DNA of 64,000 nucleotides from Takakia lepidozioides (taxonomy: Eukaryota > Streptophyta > Takakiopsida > Takakiales > Takakiaceae), in contig CM060732.1 of assembly GCA_030704615.1 (NCBI GenBank), positions 22,630,001-22,694,000 on the forward strand. Reading direction: 5' to 3'. Shown here one piece after another: positions 32,751 to 44,151 of the stretch. The notes under the pieces were generated by a model that was not told the origin of the DNA, ran no database searches, and worked only from the letters and a program-made list of their open reading frames with translations. Numbering within the stretch: position 1 is the stretch's first letter; each line of letters begins with the position of its first letter. A program made the position numbers and the translations under genes.

Positions 32751-34681
32751 CTTGTAGGTGCCAGATCAGGAAAATGTAGCTGTGGAATGACGGAAAGGCT
32801 GTAATTGTGGGAGGTGCAGGGGAGGAAAAGAAAAGGATTGCAGCCTGAGAAGCAGCAGCAGCAGCAGCAGGCAGTGACTGAGAAGCCTGTTGAAGAAGAC
32901 GATCATTTCTACGAAGAAGAGTGGCACAAAGTCCTCGTGTACCAAAAGGTCAATTCCGCGTAGGTGATCAAGTCTATGCAGGTACCTGGAAGCAAGATTA
33001 TGATCCCTCTCTACCGCCTAATATCAATGCCAATTGTTCGACCTGCCCTGACCGGGGATGTGTCCAAGTTGGAGCAGGATTTAGTCACGGGATACATAGA
33101 GGGTCTCAGTGTTTTACGTGTCCTAGTGCGATGCCAGTGGACAGGAGGTCTTGGTGGACGAGTCAATTGTGAAAAGCTGGGATCCAATATGGCGAGAAGT
33201 AAACGAGGAGTTTGAAGCCCAGATTTCGAGGAGACTGTCCACACAGGTGTTCTCCGGGAAAATGTTTCATATTTGGGATGGCAATCACCGCTTCATGCCC
33301 TGGATGAACGTCATAAACAAATATCACAGCACAGACGAGGACTGGCACTACCTTGTGGTGTCCATGGTGCTAGATCCAAAAGGAAACGTCACAGCACTTC
33401 TGACGGCTATGCATGACATCAACAAGTAGTAAGTATAATGCTCACCCTTCATGCCATCAGAATTCTCCGATTTGTTCTGTCTGTTTTGTATTTCCTGGTG
33501 AAGGAGGAATGGCATAGTGTTTGTGTGGGACTGCAAGGGAACCGAAAGTGCACACGTGACGACGAATTTGGTCCACACTCTATTCAGGATACAGAAAGGT
33601 GGGCCAAATGCCACTGGTCACCTTCAAAAACCTTATCAGTGCTGAGGCTTACAAGAAGTGCGAGACCTCCAAATCCGCCGACACATGGTACAAGCTCACC
33701 AGGGAGGCTTTCTGTGACTACATGTACGTTGTAAGTATTCCTTCCCTAGCTTTGTCTACTTGTTCATTCATAAAACCAGTTGACTAATAAGTTGTATACT
33801 GGAATGTTCAGCAAGAGATTGCGGAGGCTGGAGAGAAAGGGAAAGCAGAGTACTATGCCAAAAAAGACCCAGGGGAGCGATCCTCAAAAGGAGTGGAAGA
33901 ATCTATGAACAAGGAGATGGAGGTGGCGAAGAGGCACTACATGAGCGCGTTCGTGAAACAACTCAGAATAGCCGACCTTGGTTTTGGCCCAGAGTTCTTG
34001 AATCAAGTCAGGATCCACTGGAACGTGAACACCAAGCCCGAAATGATGCAGGAGAAGCTTCATCGCCTGTCCACTGCCGTAGTGGAGCTAGAGGTGAAAG
34101 TGAAATGGCTTGAGATTTGGAACGCCGACCCGACAGTGAAAGATAACCACTGCTTTCCGAAGAGTGAGAAGAACAAGGAAACATGAGTCATAAAGCAATT
34201 CAGTGACCATGTTCTCGATATGTGGCTGCACAAAGCCACGTACTGGGCACAGGTTTTTTCCTCTCCCCTTTCCATATCCACTGCAAATCTGCATTGCACC
34301 GGAAAAAGTCACTTACTCTTCTTAAACATCTTTTCTCTAAATTGTAGAACTGTTCTTGCGCAGATAGAGGCTCGGGCACAGCTGGTGCTGGAGAAGCAGC
34401 TGAACGATTACAAGATAACTATGACTCCACTGACAGATACTCTAGAAGTTTACGTCCGCCAGTGGAAAGCAGCTTGCTTCGGCACTTGCTTCTTCAGGGA
34501 GTTCGCCAAAGAGGGAGGCATCTCGTGCACTAACGACTTCAAGCAACAGCATGGATCAGAACAGGCCATGAAGAGGGTTCTATACAGGTTCGTCTTGACA
34601 CTCTTTTTCCACCCTTCTTTCCTATCTCACGAAGTTTCGATTTCGTTGCAGCCCTGCTCTTTTGGAATAAACAGTCCCAAA

Positions 34682-34845
34682 ACTGTGCGCGCTGACGCAC
34701 TCAGTAAATGGGTATGCACTTCTGTGTCTCCCAAGCTTTCATTCTACATACGAATATCCGATCCTGTACTGAACCACACCTGCCCTAGCTTGTAAGTAGG
34801 GCCTGGGTGGACAGACAAAAAATTGAGTGCGCTGGCGCACACTGT
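34682..34845. repeat. Two palindromes inside an intron of copy 2
   Basis: The cores are TGCGCTGACGCA (about 34688) and TGCGCTGGCGCA (about 34829), each flanked by partial mirrored arms. They match the core in arrays 1 and 2, within the intron between exons ending 34587 and starting 34916. Confidence 0.8.
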
Positions 34846-36066
34846 CAAGGGGTCCTTAAACCATTATCTCACACTTTCCCCACTCACTAATATTCCCTCT
34901 GTTTTGATTGTGTAGGTACATCAAGAACGTTCTCATTCCAGGCAAGAACTTGAGTCGACACCCGCACTTTATTGACCTATGGTGTGATCCATCCAACGCT
35001 TAGACAATGTACACTGTAGGGATTTTGAAGGATTACGGGACCTCACATCTTCGAGACTGCTGCTGGTATATGGATATCCCACAGTCTGGATGCCCTTGGT
35101 CTGAGGTTGTGACCCGAAATCAAAACGACAATGCAGAGGCCTTGGCCCCTCTGACGGAGAAGGAGTTGCACAAGAGAAACTTGAGGATATTGGCTGAGAA
35201 AGAGCCTCTTGCACAAAATACGCCAGTCAAGCCTAGAAAGGACAAGGGGAAAGGGAAGGTAAAGGGGCAGAAAACACTCCGAATGAGAATGAGATGGAGT
35301 CCATGGTGCAACCGGGGCCAGTGCAGACCCCACCCCCAGCCAGAAAGCCTGACCGAAAGAAGAAGGGTCTGAAAGAGCCCTACGATGCAATGGAGCACCC
35401 ATCTAGAATCATTTTTCCGGGCATGTGCGAGCTGGTAAACGACGGGTTCCTGGCCATGATGGAGACAAGGAAGTCAAGTTACAGTGGTGATCCTTCCAAT
35501 ATGTGGGACAAGCTATGTGCTTTTCTCCAATCGGTAAGCAATTATCATGCATGTGTTTGTGTTTTGTTTTCTTTGTTTTATTTTTACTCGGATCAGAAAG
35601 GTCGCTTATAAAACATCTTCCCCTTCTTACACGCTATACTGGAGGGGGAAGGAATCTTGGGTGAATGGTGCACTGAAACCGTTTGCTTCGGAGATGGTTA
35701 TTGTGGACATTCCGGACGGGCATCCAGTCCCCGATATTCTGCCCAGTGACACCTGCCCAACATGGAACAAATTTGACGAGAGGTATAGGAGTTGGGTGTT
35801 TTCCTTTTGCAAGTTTTTCCTTTCCAATGCAGGGGTTCTTGTTATCATACAATCTGTCACGATGAGATGTCGCCGGGAGCTGGAAAGCTACTTGAAAGCC
35901 TCGGGGATGCGGATTATCAAGACTTGGAATTGTGTCAACAGCCTATATCTGATGAAGGGGGATTGCCTAGGGCAGAAGGTACGTTTCAAATATTTTATTT
36001 TTATGCCTTCTCTATTGAAGTTCCACTATACTGACTGCTATGAAGTCATGCGGTTCGCACTGCCTG

Positions 36067-36092
36067 AATTGAGTGCTTCAGCGCACTCAGTT
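36067..36092. repeat. Palindrome in an intron of copy 2
   Basis: AATTGAGTGC, then TTCA, then GCGCACTCAGTT: an imperfect member of the same palindrome type, in the intron after the DIPDG exon. Confidence 0.75.
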
Positions 36093-37023
36093 ATGGCGGT
36101 GCATGAGCAATGACTCTGAACCCGTTCCATCCGGAATGGGTCTACACTCCCACCCAGATGTGCTATGAAACATTCCTCACTAATTATTGACCTCTTCATC
36201 GCAGACCCGTCTATTTGAGGCCGTCTGTCTCGTGAGGGTACATCCACTGTCGACTCCCACCACAGTGGTGGAGTTCGAGCTTCATGGGGGAGGATGTTTC
36301 ATAAACGAGAGGTTTGATCCTGTCGTCGATGACATGCACTACAACTATGTGGACCCCAACGTATGTTTGCGAAAGCCAAATGGAACGCCTTGGAGAGGGG
36401 CCCGTGAAAAAAGCCCGCTTTTTATCCAAACGATCATTGAGAGTTGTTCTCGGCCAGGGGCCCGCATCATAGATCTCACTCTCGACACAAGTTTCTCTTC
36501 TTGCCTTTGTCATCGATTTCTTTCCTTCTGCACCTTCTTTACTCAATATTCTAAAAGTCTAATTCCATCATTCTGTCTCTTGCAGGCACTTCTTACCATG
36601 CTTGCAAGGCAAGGCAGGCATTGTTTGGTATGGAAGGAGGCAGATATTTTCACTGGCCTACTCGCCGAGTTGCAAGGGGGTTTGTCTACCTCCAATGTGA
36701 AGGATGTCACTGCGCAAATTGATATCCTCGACAGAGACGACAAGGACCTGGACAATGACTTTTCATGTGAGTAAGTTCATTTTCTGTCTATTTGATCCCT
36801 GTGTATATTCTCTGTCGCGTCCCCTTCTGTTGTCTAATTATTACCCAAATGGTGCATTTCTGATTGCAGGAATGTCAATGCACTCCCGTGGCCCCTGTCT
36901 TCCATATACTTGAGGGACTTGTGCTGGAGCCCACCTCCCTATTATGTCCTTCCCGACTACGCGGAAGGCATTGCTCGTGTGCAAGCAACACGCTCAGGCA
37001 CCTCCGCGCAAAGGTCTTCATAG

Positions 37024-37760
37024 ATGTTAGTGCCGCAGTTTCAAGCAGTACTTCTCAGCAGATTCAGGTGGTGCATTAGCAGTGTTGACACCACCTACGG
37101 ATGTACTTGAGGGCATTCATTTATGGAACATGAGGGGACACACTCTCCGTTTTCCGTTGCACCACCATTTCTCTTCCCACCATCCGTTGTAATGAGCACG
37201 GACTACAATGAAATTCACATCCATGAATTGAAACATTCTCTCCCCCGCGTCCTGCAAATTTGAAAGTGTTTTCCTTCTAAACATTGCTCTCCAATTCAAC
37301 CGTGTGCATTCAATAAAAGTTTTTCAACAGAGTTGAATATGTGCATAGTCCAGTAGATAGTCATTTGACATATGCCATCATACCAATATTTGGTTGGATG
37401 GATGGAGGATGAATGTTTTTGGATGGATGAAGCCAGATTGGATGTGCACTGTGGATGAATGTTGTATGCATGGATGGTCCCATGGATGATGTCAGTGCGC
37501 AATATCATGCACATGGGCGAGATGGCGAGGTTCACTGTCGGGGTTGAGGTGGGTCCCTAAGGTTGACAAGGGTTGGGGTTTCTGTTTGGGGTTGCAGGGT
37601 AAATATGGATGAAGACGTGTTTCTGCGGTAATGGGTCCTCTTCCACGGAAATAGACGCCGCATCTTTCCCAAAATCATGTCAGGTGTCCTGGGCTCACGC
37701 CAGGCTCCTGGGCTCACACTCTAGCATCCCCCTCGTCGAGGGGAGGAAAGCGTGCTCACG
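37024..37760. other. 3' flank of copy 2 and spacer
   Basis: AATAAA at 37312-37317 is a candidate polyadenylation signal for copy 2. A GGATGGATGAA-type degenerate microsatellite lies at about 37390-37490. No gene is supported. Confidence 0.5.
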
Positions 37761-38258
37761 GGCTATTCAGATGCCGACTGGGCTGGAGACATTCACAATC
37801 GCAAATCAACAACAGGTTACCTGTTTTGTTTGGGATCGAGTCCAATCACATGGGGTAGCAGAAAGCAGCCATGCACAGCTCTTTCATCCACAGAAGCCGA
37901 ATATATGGCCTGACGAGTGGAGCAAAAGAGGCTGTGGCTGAGGAGATTGTTTGGAGAAATTCAAGCAATCGACGAACAAGAACCAACGAAAATCATGGTC
38001 GACAATCAAAATGCAATTAAACTCTCTGAAAACCCAGTTCTTCATGACAGAACCAAGCATATTGCGATCAGACATCATTTTGTCAGAGAAAAAGTTGCAG
38101 ATGGTGAACTAGAAATGAATCATGTTCCATATTCTGATCAGCTTGTAGACATCTTGACCAAACCCTTGGGTCGTACTGCGTTCGAGAAAGTAAGAGACAA
38201 GTTAGGTTTGGTACACACAATTGACTACTCGAATTCTGCCAATAATCAGAGCATGTAG
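37761..38258 (+). pseudogene. Ty1/copia RNase H remnant
   Basis: It opens with GYSDADWAGD and STTGYLFCLG, then LSSTEAEYMA, MVDNQNAIKLSENPV, DRTKHIAIRHHFVRE and LTKPLGRTAFEKVR. These are the standard copia RNase H motifs at the 3' end of pol. A frame break lies after LSSTEAEYMA (about 37905). All upstream copia domains are missing, so only the 3' end of the element was retained. A polypurine tract and LTR follow. Confidence 0.88.
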
Positions 38259-38327
38259 TCTAAACTAGAATGACATTTTTTATATACTCTCTTGGAAAGA
38301 TGAATAGCTTCCAAGTTCGAGGGGAGG

Positions 38328-38588
38328 TGTTGAGTATTTTAGTCAAAGAAGATCGACGACGTCTAGATCTGTAACGGTCGAAGAACAGATCAGATCAAAT
38401 GGCTCCACTCAATATGTGAAGTAGGAGCCTAATTTAGTGTCCAGACCACTCCGCCAGTCGCCACTAGTTAATCATGAAAAGAGTAGTGCTTCCCTGCTCT
38501 CTGATACTTAGGACTAGTATATTATGCTTGCTTCGGGTTTAATGAAGCAGACTTCAGACATCTCATTTCTCCTTCACGATTCCTAACA
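38328..38588 (+). repeat. Short copia 3' LTR
   Basis: 261 bp from TGTTGAGTATTT to TTCCTAACA, directly preceded by the purine tract CGAGGGGAGG. No partner LTR is seen in the window. Confidence 0.75.
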
Positions 38589-38602
38589 CTGGGATCTATC
38601 GT

Positions 38603-38814
38603 CTGAAGAAAAAGAGAGGTTCCACTTGCCTCGTCAATACAACAGAGAGTATTATGGTTTGATTGAAGCATTTCAAGGGGAGAAGATTATTAATGCTCCC
38701 TTGCATATCAAAGATGTAAATGCTGAGGGAGATGGAGGTTACAGAGGTCCTACGCAAGAAACACATGACGAGAATAAGGATCTACGATCTGAGAACAATC
38801 GAGTTAGGACTTAA
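38603..38814 (+). other. Orphan open frame, unknown
   Basis: The frame begins around LSSEEKERFHLPRQYNREYY and runs to TAA at 38812-38814. It has charged, coil-like content (ETHDENKDLRSENNRVRT) and no recognised domain. It directly abuts the copia LTR and could be a disrupted exon at the insertion site. Confidence 0.3.
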
Positions 38815-40100
38815 AAGCAGACTCTGTATTCTGATGTGCAAAGACCAGTGCGCCTAGATTACAAGCTGAAAAAATTGTGCAAGGAGGATGATTTTCAATG
38901 GCCGCATGATGCTAACGTGTTGTAAAACGAGCGATGTATATGTAGAACGAAGGTAGAATTGATCAGGGAAACGATCACCTATTGTAGAGCTCCCGTAGAA
39001 ACATCTCTTATCACACAAATTGCAGAGGTGATTTCATGAACAAAAGTAGCTGAGTGATAACTGCTGTCAATAAATCAGGTTAACTTAACCCCATGTGTGA
39101 ACAGAGATAAGGTGTCGATAAAGTCGGGTTACCGATCATTGGTAAAAGGTCCAAAATATGGCTCTATCAACGTGGTAGGGTATATTGACGGGATAACATA
39201 ACCCGAGGTGTGAACTGACCTTAACTTAGCATGGGACGATGTTGGAAGTTACAACACACTAATTTATGTCTCTTCTTGTTTAGCATTTCTGAGCTATGAC
39301 AAGCATTGCCAATGGGCTATGCCTCAGTGAGGCATCCATCAGTAGCCGTGTCTGAGAGATCGCACAAATCTGAGACGAAGACCTAGCAGCCAGTAGCCAC
39401 ACACTTTGACCATATCACAAGACTGATTGTCGATACCATGTACAAGGACTGGCCAGTGCCAAATACGTTTTAAAGGGTTAGTTGATAAATAAGTCAAGTA
39501 GTTAGTGCTAAGTTAGTGTCCTTTCAGGTCTAAACCTATATGAGAAACGGTTGAGTAGATACATATTACAATTGATATCAAGATACCGTAGAGGCCGCTC
39601 TATTTCGACGGACCCCTGCCGGAATCATTAAATACATGCAGGTCGCCAGGTTCGGGAGGCTTAATGACAATATTAATTTTTTCATCTAAGCTTCATCCGA
39701 TTTTTTTGGAATTCGGCACCCTGGTACCTTTCATTAAATTTCATTAATAAGTAGTTAGTAGTTAGTAAGTAGTTAGTTACTAGCATTCATTACTGTAATG
39801 TTTTTGCATTTGGCAATTTCAAGGGCAAAATTTTAAAATATTCATCATCTCTTAAAATGAATTTATTTAAGTCGGAATAGCACGACCTCTACAGTATTCA
39901 TAGGATTATTTATTTATTTTTAAAAAGTAAAAGGGGACAGAGGCCCTGTTACTCATATTAAAGAAGCGAGGAAAAAATAACCTCGACAGGGCCATAAGGC
40001 AATACAATCGTGGGGAGCCTCCGAAAGCATCCACAAGGATTCTCTTTGCATCTTTGAGTGTGTTCTCTCTCACTTGAATCTCTCAAGTAGAATGATTGTA
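38815..40100. other. AT-rich stretch without recognised gene; probably contains a copia 5' LTR
   Basis: A TAGTTAGTAAG short repeat lies near 39748-39783. The right part (ending TTCTAACA at 40108) is probably the end of a copia LTR because a primer-binding site follows. The LTR start is not certain; TGTTGGAAG near 39241 is one candidate. Confidence 0.4.
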
Positions 40101-40108
40101 TTCTAACA

Positions 40109-40120
40109 TGGTATCAAAGC
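40109..40120 (+). other. Copia primer-binding site
   Basis: TGGTATCAAAGC, one base off the usual plant copia site TGGTATCAGAGC (initiator Met tRNA), directly after the LTR-like end TTCTAACA. Confidence 0.8.
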
Positions 40121-40302
40121 ATGGTAAAGTAAAATAAAAAGTCTATGAGTTTCCTAATCCATAGAAAATGGACGCGTTTAGAAAATACTACAAAGTCTTA
40201 AAGTTAAAGATCTAAGAAAAACTAAGAAGATTTAGATCACAAAATCCTATGTAAGAGTGGCAATGGCAAGTTCCTCATCTGATCATGTTAGAAACCTAGA
40301 AT

Positions 40303-40395
40303 GACTTAGATGGTTCTAATTACCAGACCTGGAAAATTAGATTGTCTTATCTTTTAAAGAGAGAGACACTATGGGACTTAGTGGTAGAGAAGTGA
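40303..40395 (+). pseudogene. Copia gag N-terminal remnant
   Basis: DLDGSNYQTWKIRLSYLLKR, then ETLWDLVVEK and a TGA at 40393: the standard opening of copia Gag. Weak Gag-like sequence may continue to about 40570 (a WEDRNK segment) in a broken frame. Protease, integrase and RT are not seen downstream. Confidence 0.78.
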
Positions 40396-43300
40396 AACCA
40401 AGTTCAACCACTTCTCCCGGTGGTATGTGACAAATCCACCACCCACTCGACCAGGTTCCATAGGTTCCATAGTACAGTGGGAGGATAGAAACAAAACCCT
40501 CTAATGATAATTATAGATAGTTGCAAAAATACATGTCTTGATCATGCCATTTCTGACCTCACAGCAAGTGGTAATTAGAGAGTGTATCGAACCAAAGACA
40601 TGATAAACAAGAGTCATCTTAGACGACAATACGTAAACTATAGTGTGAGTAAGTTGGGCCCAACTTCCATGTCCCGTGCAGCCAACATTGCACGGCCAAC
40701 ATTGTGGGCCAAATGTTGCACTAGAGGACAAAAAATGACAACATACTTCCATGTGCTAATTTTCACCGGCTTACAAATATGGGTGGCCGACCTTGGCCAG
40801 TACATGAGAATTTGGGGCGCGAGTTCATGGCCGTAAACCATTTTGTGCTGTACTGGGGTACCAATGCATCAGGGAAGGTCGCATTTCTCCTTTGCATCAG
40901 TGGACCCCGCCACTCTACCCACTGAGGACCCACCACGCTCTACTCCTACAAGTACTGACACTCAAAATGTTTTTTTTAAGAGAAACCTTCCAGTACTCAC
41001 ATTCAAGAGAAGAGGTAATTTTGAACCCCCTTTTATATTAGCCATAGGCACACACAAAGGAGACATCATCCCTAGTGATGAACTGTAGATAGATTTGAAC
41101 CCGCTATTACCATAGATATCAAAGCATCCGCTAGGACCCACCACTTGCAATTGAGGGGTTGGAATTGTGGGTCTTCTCGGAGTAGGTAGCAACATGTTCT
41201 TCGAGAACCAACGAGTCAGGTAGGTGGTAGGTCAAATACCTAGGGCATACCATGGATTACAGTTTGGGGCTCCCATTTCGTATGAGGCTGTTACCATTAT
41301 TGTGCGGCTCTCAGAGCTTAATATACATACTATAGGCACGAATCGCTGGAGATTTGGTTTTGCATCCTGGGTAAGGTCTCGTAGACTCTAAAGGCACATA
41401 ATGGGGGTGACGGCTCCTTAGGATTTCTCTTTGTTGGACTTGAGTTTAAGGGCACATTTAGGGGCACATATCTGTTAAGTTTCTCAATACGAAATATGAT
41501 CAATTTGAGGGCCACAGCTACTAAGTTGTTCCTTCCTATTTCCACTCTCTCTTGTCTGACACATGTTCTTGAATGGGGTATAGTTTGCATTGCTCTAAAC
41601 CGGGTTCAGCACTGAAATTTGTGTTCAATTTGGTGCATTTTGAGTATACTTGATGGCGATGAAAAGTATTGATACCCGTATTGATATACAACTGCTATTA
41701 AAAAAAATGAACCCAGACTAGTGATACCATATATTGTACATATCTAAGGGAAATACTTATACCAGTATACTATTTGCAAATTCATCATTCTGCAATACTT
41801 AGAATGATACCAGAGTTCAAAAACAAAGCACCCCTCCAGAACCTACCATGCCTGGTATATTTAAAGGTTGATACCCGCAATGGTTGGAACCTCCTCACAT
41901 ACATGGCACATGCCCTACCATGGGTCAGCAATGCTCCACCAACATTGGCCTAGGATAACGATAACTTGGCCCTAACTTTGCCGAGTGGTGGGACATGGAA
42001 GTTGGCCCTTAGCCAGGGGAAACAAGGGTGGAATGTCACAATCTGGCAGCACAATACTGCTAATGACTGCATCAAGCCTTGGTGGAGCCTCTCATGATCG
42101 GTGGCAAACATCAAGTCAACCATTTGGTAAAGGCATGACAAATAGCGGACGCTAGGAATCACACTGCAAATACATGGGTAAGGTAGCATGACAAGTATAA
42201 TTACTGGTTGGGTCAAAGAAGCCTTCGGGAACAGTTCTGACCGTGAACTCTGTGTTTGATCTTGTATCTCGATGAATACTGCAATTAGTCCTGAGCGCAG
42301 TTGTTGTACATGTCACATAAACTTGATTTGGACATATTCGGAAAGCTCTCAAGATAAAATGACAATTTCGCATCATGAATTTACAAGATCTGCGACATCT
42401 TATCTAAATCGTCATCAAAAGTTCAAGATTTCCAATTTACACATCAGATAATTCTCCTTTTGTATATTCCCAATTCAGTTCTTGTTGCCTAGGCTGATTT
42501 GCTAGCGGTCATGTCGTTTTGGTGTAGCCCAACAAGATGAACTTTCCAAAAAAGACACGGTAAGGAATTTACCCAGGCGAATGTATGATTGTAGGAGGAT
42601 AAGATGGGAGGGGAATAAATTTAGAATCCTAGACAGACACTGACATAATATATTGTGTTGAATTGTGACAGCCTATTGCTCACAATGGATCAATCGAGGC
42701 CATTTCCCATGCAAGCAAAGAAGTCATTAGAGCCCTGGAGTACTGGACTCGCCTTCCCAGACACACAAGCGGACCGGCTTGTTAGGAGCTCGAGATCAGT
42801 AAGTCAATGAGAGAGATCAGTAAGAGAGCTAACTGGTAGCAGCAAGGGAGACCTCTCGTCCCCAGAGCTCTCAAGGATGGATGCCTTGGCTGTGCTCCCT
42901 TGGAACCCAGGAATCAAAACCTCCCATCGACATCGTCCAAGAGCCGGCACCAGAAGGTCCCGTTCAGTGCCCACATTATGGACTAGTGTGGCCTGTGTTC
43001 CCCTGGAACCGGGGCATCAACAGCCTCTTATTCAGACGATATGGCACGAGGCGTCAAACCATTTCCTATCCTGTGGAGGGTCTCGGAGCCGTTGCCAACC
43101 TCCCCTGCCTTCTGCAAAGAGAGGGAGGTGCAGCAGCAAGGCTTGGAACAGACGTTTGCAAGACCACACCTCATTATGAGTGTGACTAACAGCAGTCTGT
43201 GCTGAGCGGCTTCCGCAATAATGCACAAGTGGGCTTCGCTTTTGCAATGCTCGCTTGATAGATAGACAGGCTTCTCGTGGGCAGTGACCTTCCTGGCTTC

Positions 43301-44151
43301 AAAATCTAGAAGAAACCTTGTCAGAATATCTTGATATTTACGGCTCGAAGCCCTGCTTAAATTTCCTGTCTTCCAATTCTGGCGTTTCTTCATATTGTGA
43401 TTCCTGCCTGCTCTCATAGAGACACTCAAAGTTTAATCCTACTTATCTGGCCAGATCCTTTCTTGTTCTCTGTTCCTTCTACTTAGCCACAGCTGACTAG
43501 CTACATTTATCCAACCACTGGCTAACTAGCCACCAGCGGGCAAGCTTACTTGCCATGTCGGGGAATTCCTTCCTTAGGACCGCCATCAATGCTCATTGCT
43601 CTTGAATGCACTGGTCACTAAATAGGCTAAGATCTCTGTAGCTGCCTCTCTTGGTGGCAGTCGCTTCTTCAGAAACCACTTCACAAACGACTACTCTGTA
43701 TAAGGACCTGTCATTCCTCTTCTAGAAACCCAACACTCCAACTTGGCCGCTGGAAATAGTCCCCTCAGTGCCATGAATCGCTGTCATAGTGAAATAGTCA
43801 AGACCTCAAAAGGCAAGGCGGTTAACCAAAGAGCATAAAACTCCATAGCATTATACGCTGGAGTGTGATGCTCGTGATATCGTAATCACAGCAAACTTTA
43901 GATACTTGCTTCCAAAGATTGAGAACCCTGCTCCGTAGTCCAATTAAATCCCTTGGATTTGAGTAAACGCAAACAGTTTACCTCAAATGCATTTTGAATT
44001 CAGTTTCTCTAAATAGAAGACAAATCTGGCTACTTTCAAACAGAATACAGATGCTACACAGAAAAACCATCCGAGTAACGAACTTGCTTTTGGTAGAGTT
44101 ACAACAGAAAAACAAAAGAATAATTACTTCAACTGCAGATGTACAATAAAT
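40396..44151. other. Intergenic stretch, no supported gene
   Basis: Weak gag remains fade out by about 40600. The longest frames (for example 42877-43189 plus strand and 43028-43429 minus strand) overlap antisense, lack recognisable domains and are probably chance. No tRNA or rRNA is recognised. Confidence 0.5.

Larger units (their letters stand above)
32844..37023 (+). pseudogene. ParB-like/methylase family, copy 2 (near full length, several lesions)
   Basis: Exons inferred at 32844-33428, 33538-33730, 33812-34252, 34364-34587, 34916-35533, 35597-35978, 36205-36490, 36586-36766 and 36870-37023, all with GT-AG borders. The N-terminal part has a glutamine run, then MPIVRPA, VDESIVKSWDPIW and IWDGNHRFMPW, resembling a ParB/sulfiredoxin fold. 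The middle is helical (MSAFVKQLRIAD). The C-terminal part resembles an N4/N6 DNA methyltransferase: MVIVDIPDGHPVPD (where DPPY is expected), WNKFDERYRSWVFSF, LKASGMRIIKTWN, then KSPLFIQTIIESCSRPGAR and IDLTLDTS as motif I. Lesions are TAG at 32961 and 35001, TGA at 34184, and frame breaks near 33130, 33605 and 35285. Palindromes sit in introns at about 34682, 34823 and 36067. Confidence 0.62.

Noticed and set aside
43028-43429. 133-codon minus-strand ORF (with opposing plus-strand ORFs at 42877-43189)
   Set aside because: No recognisable domain, antisense overlap, and an unremarkable region.
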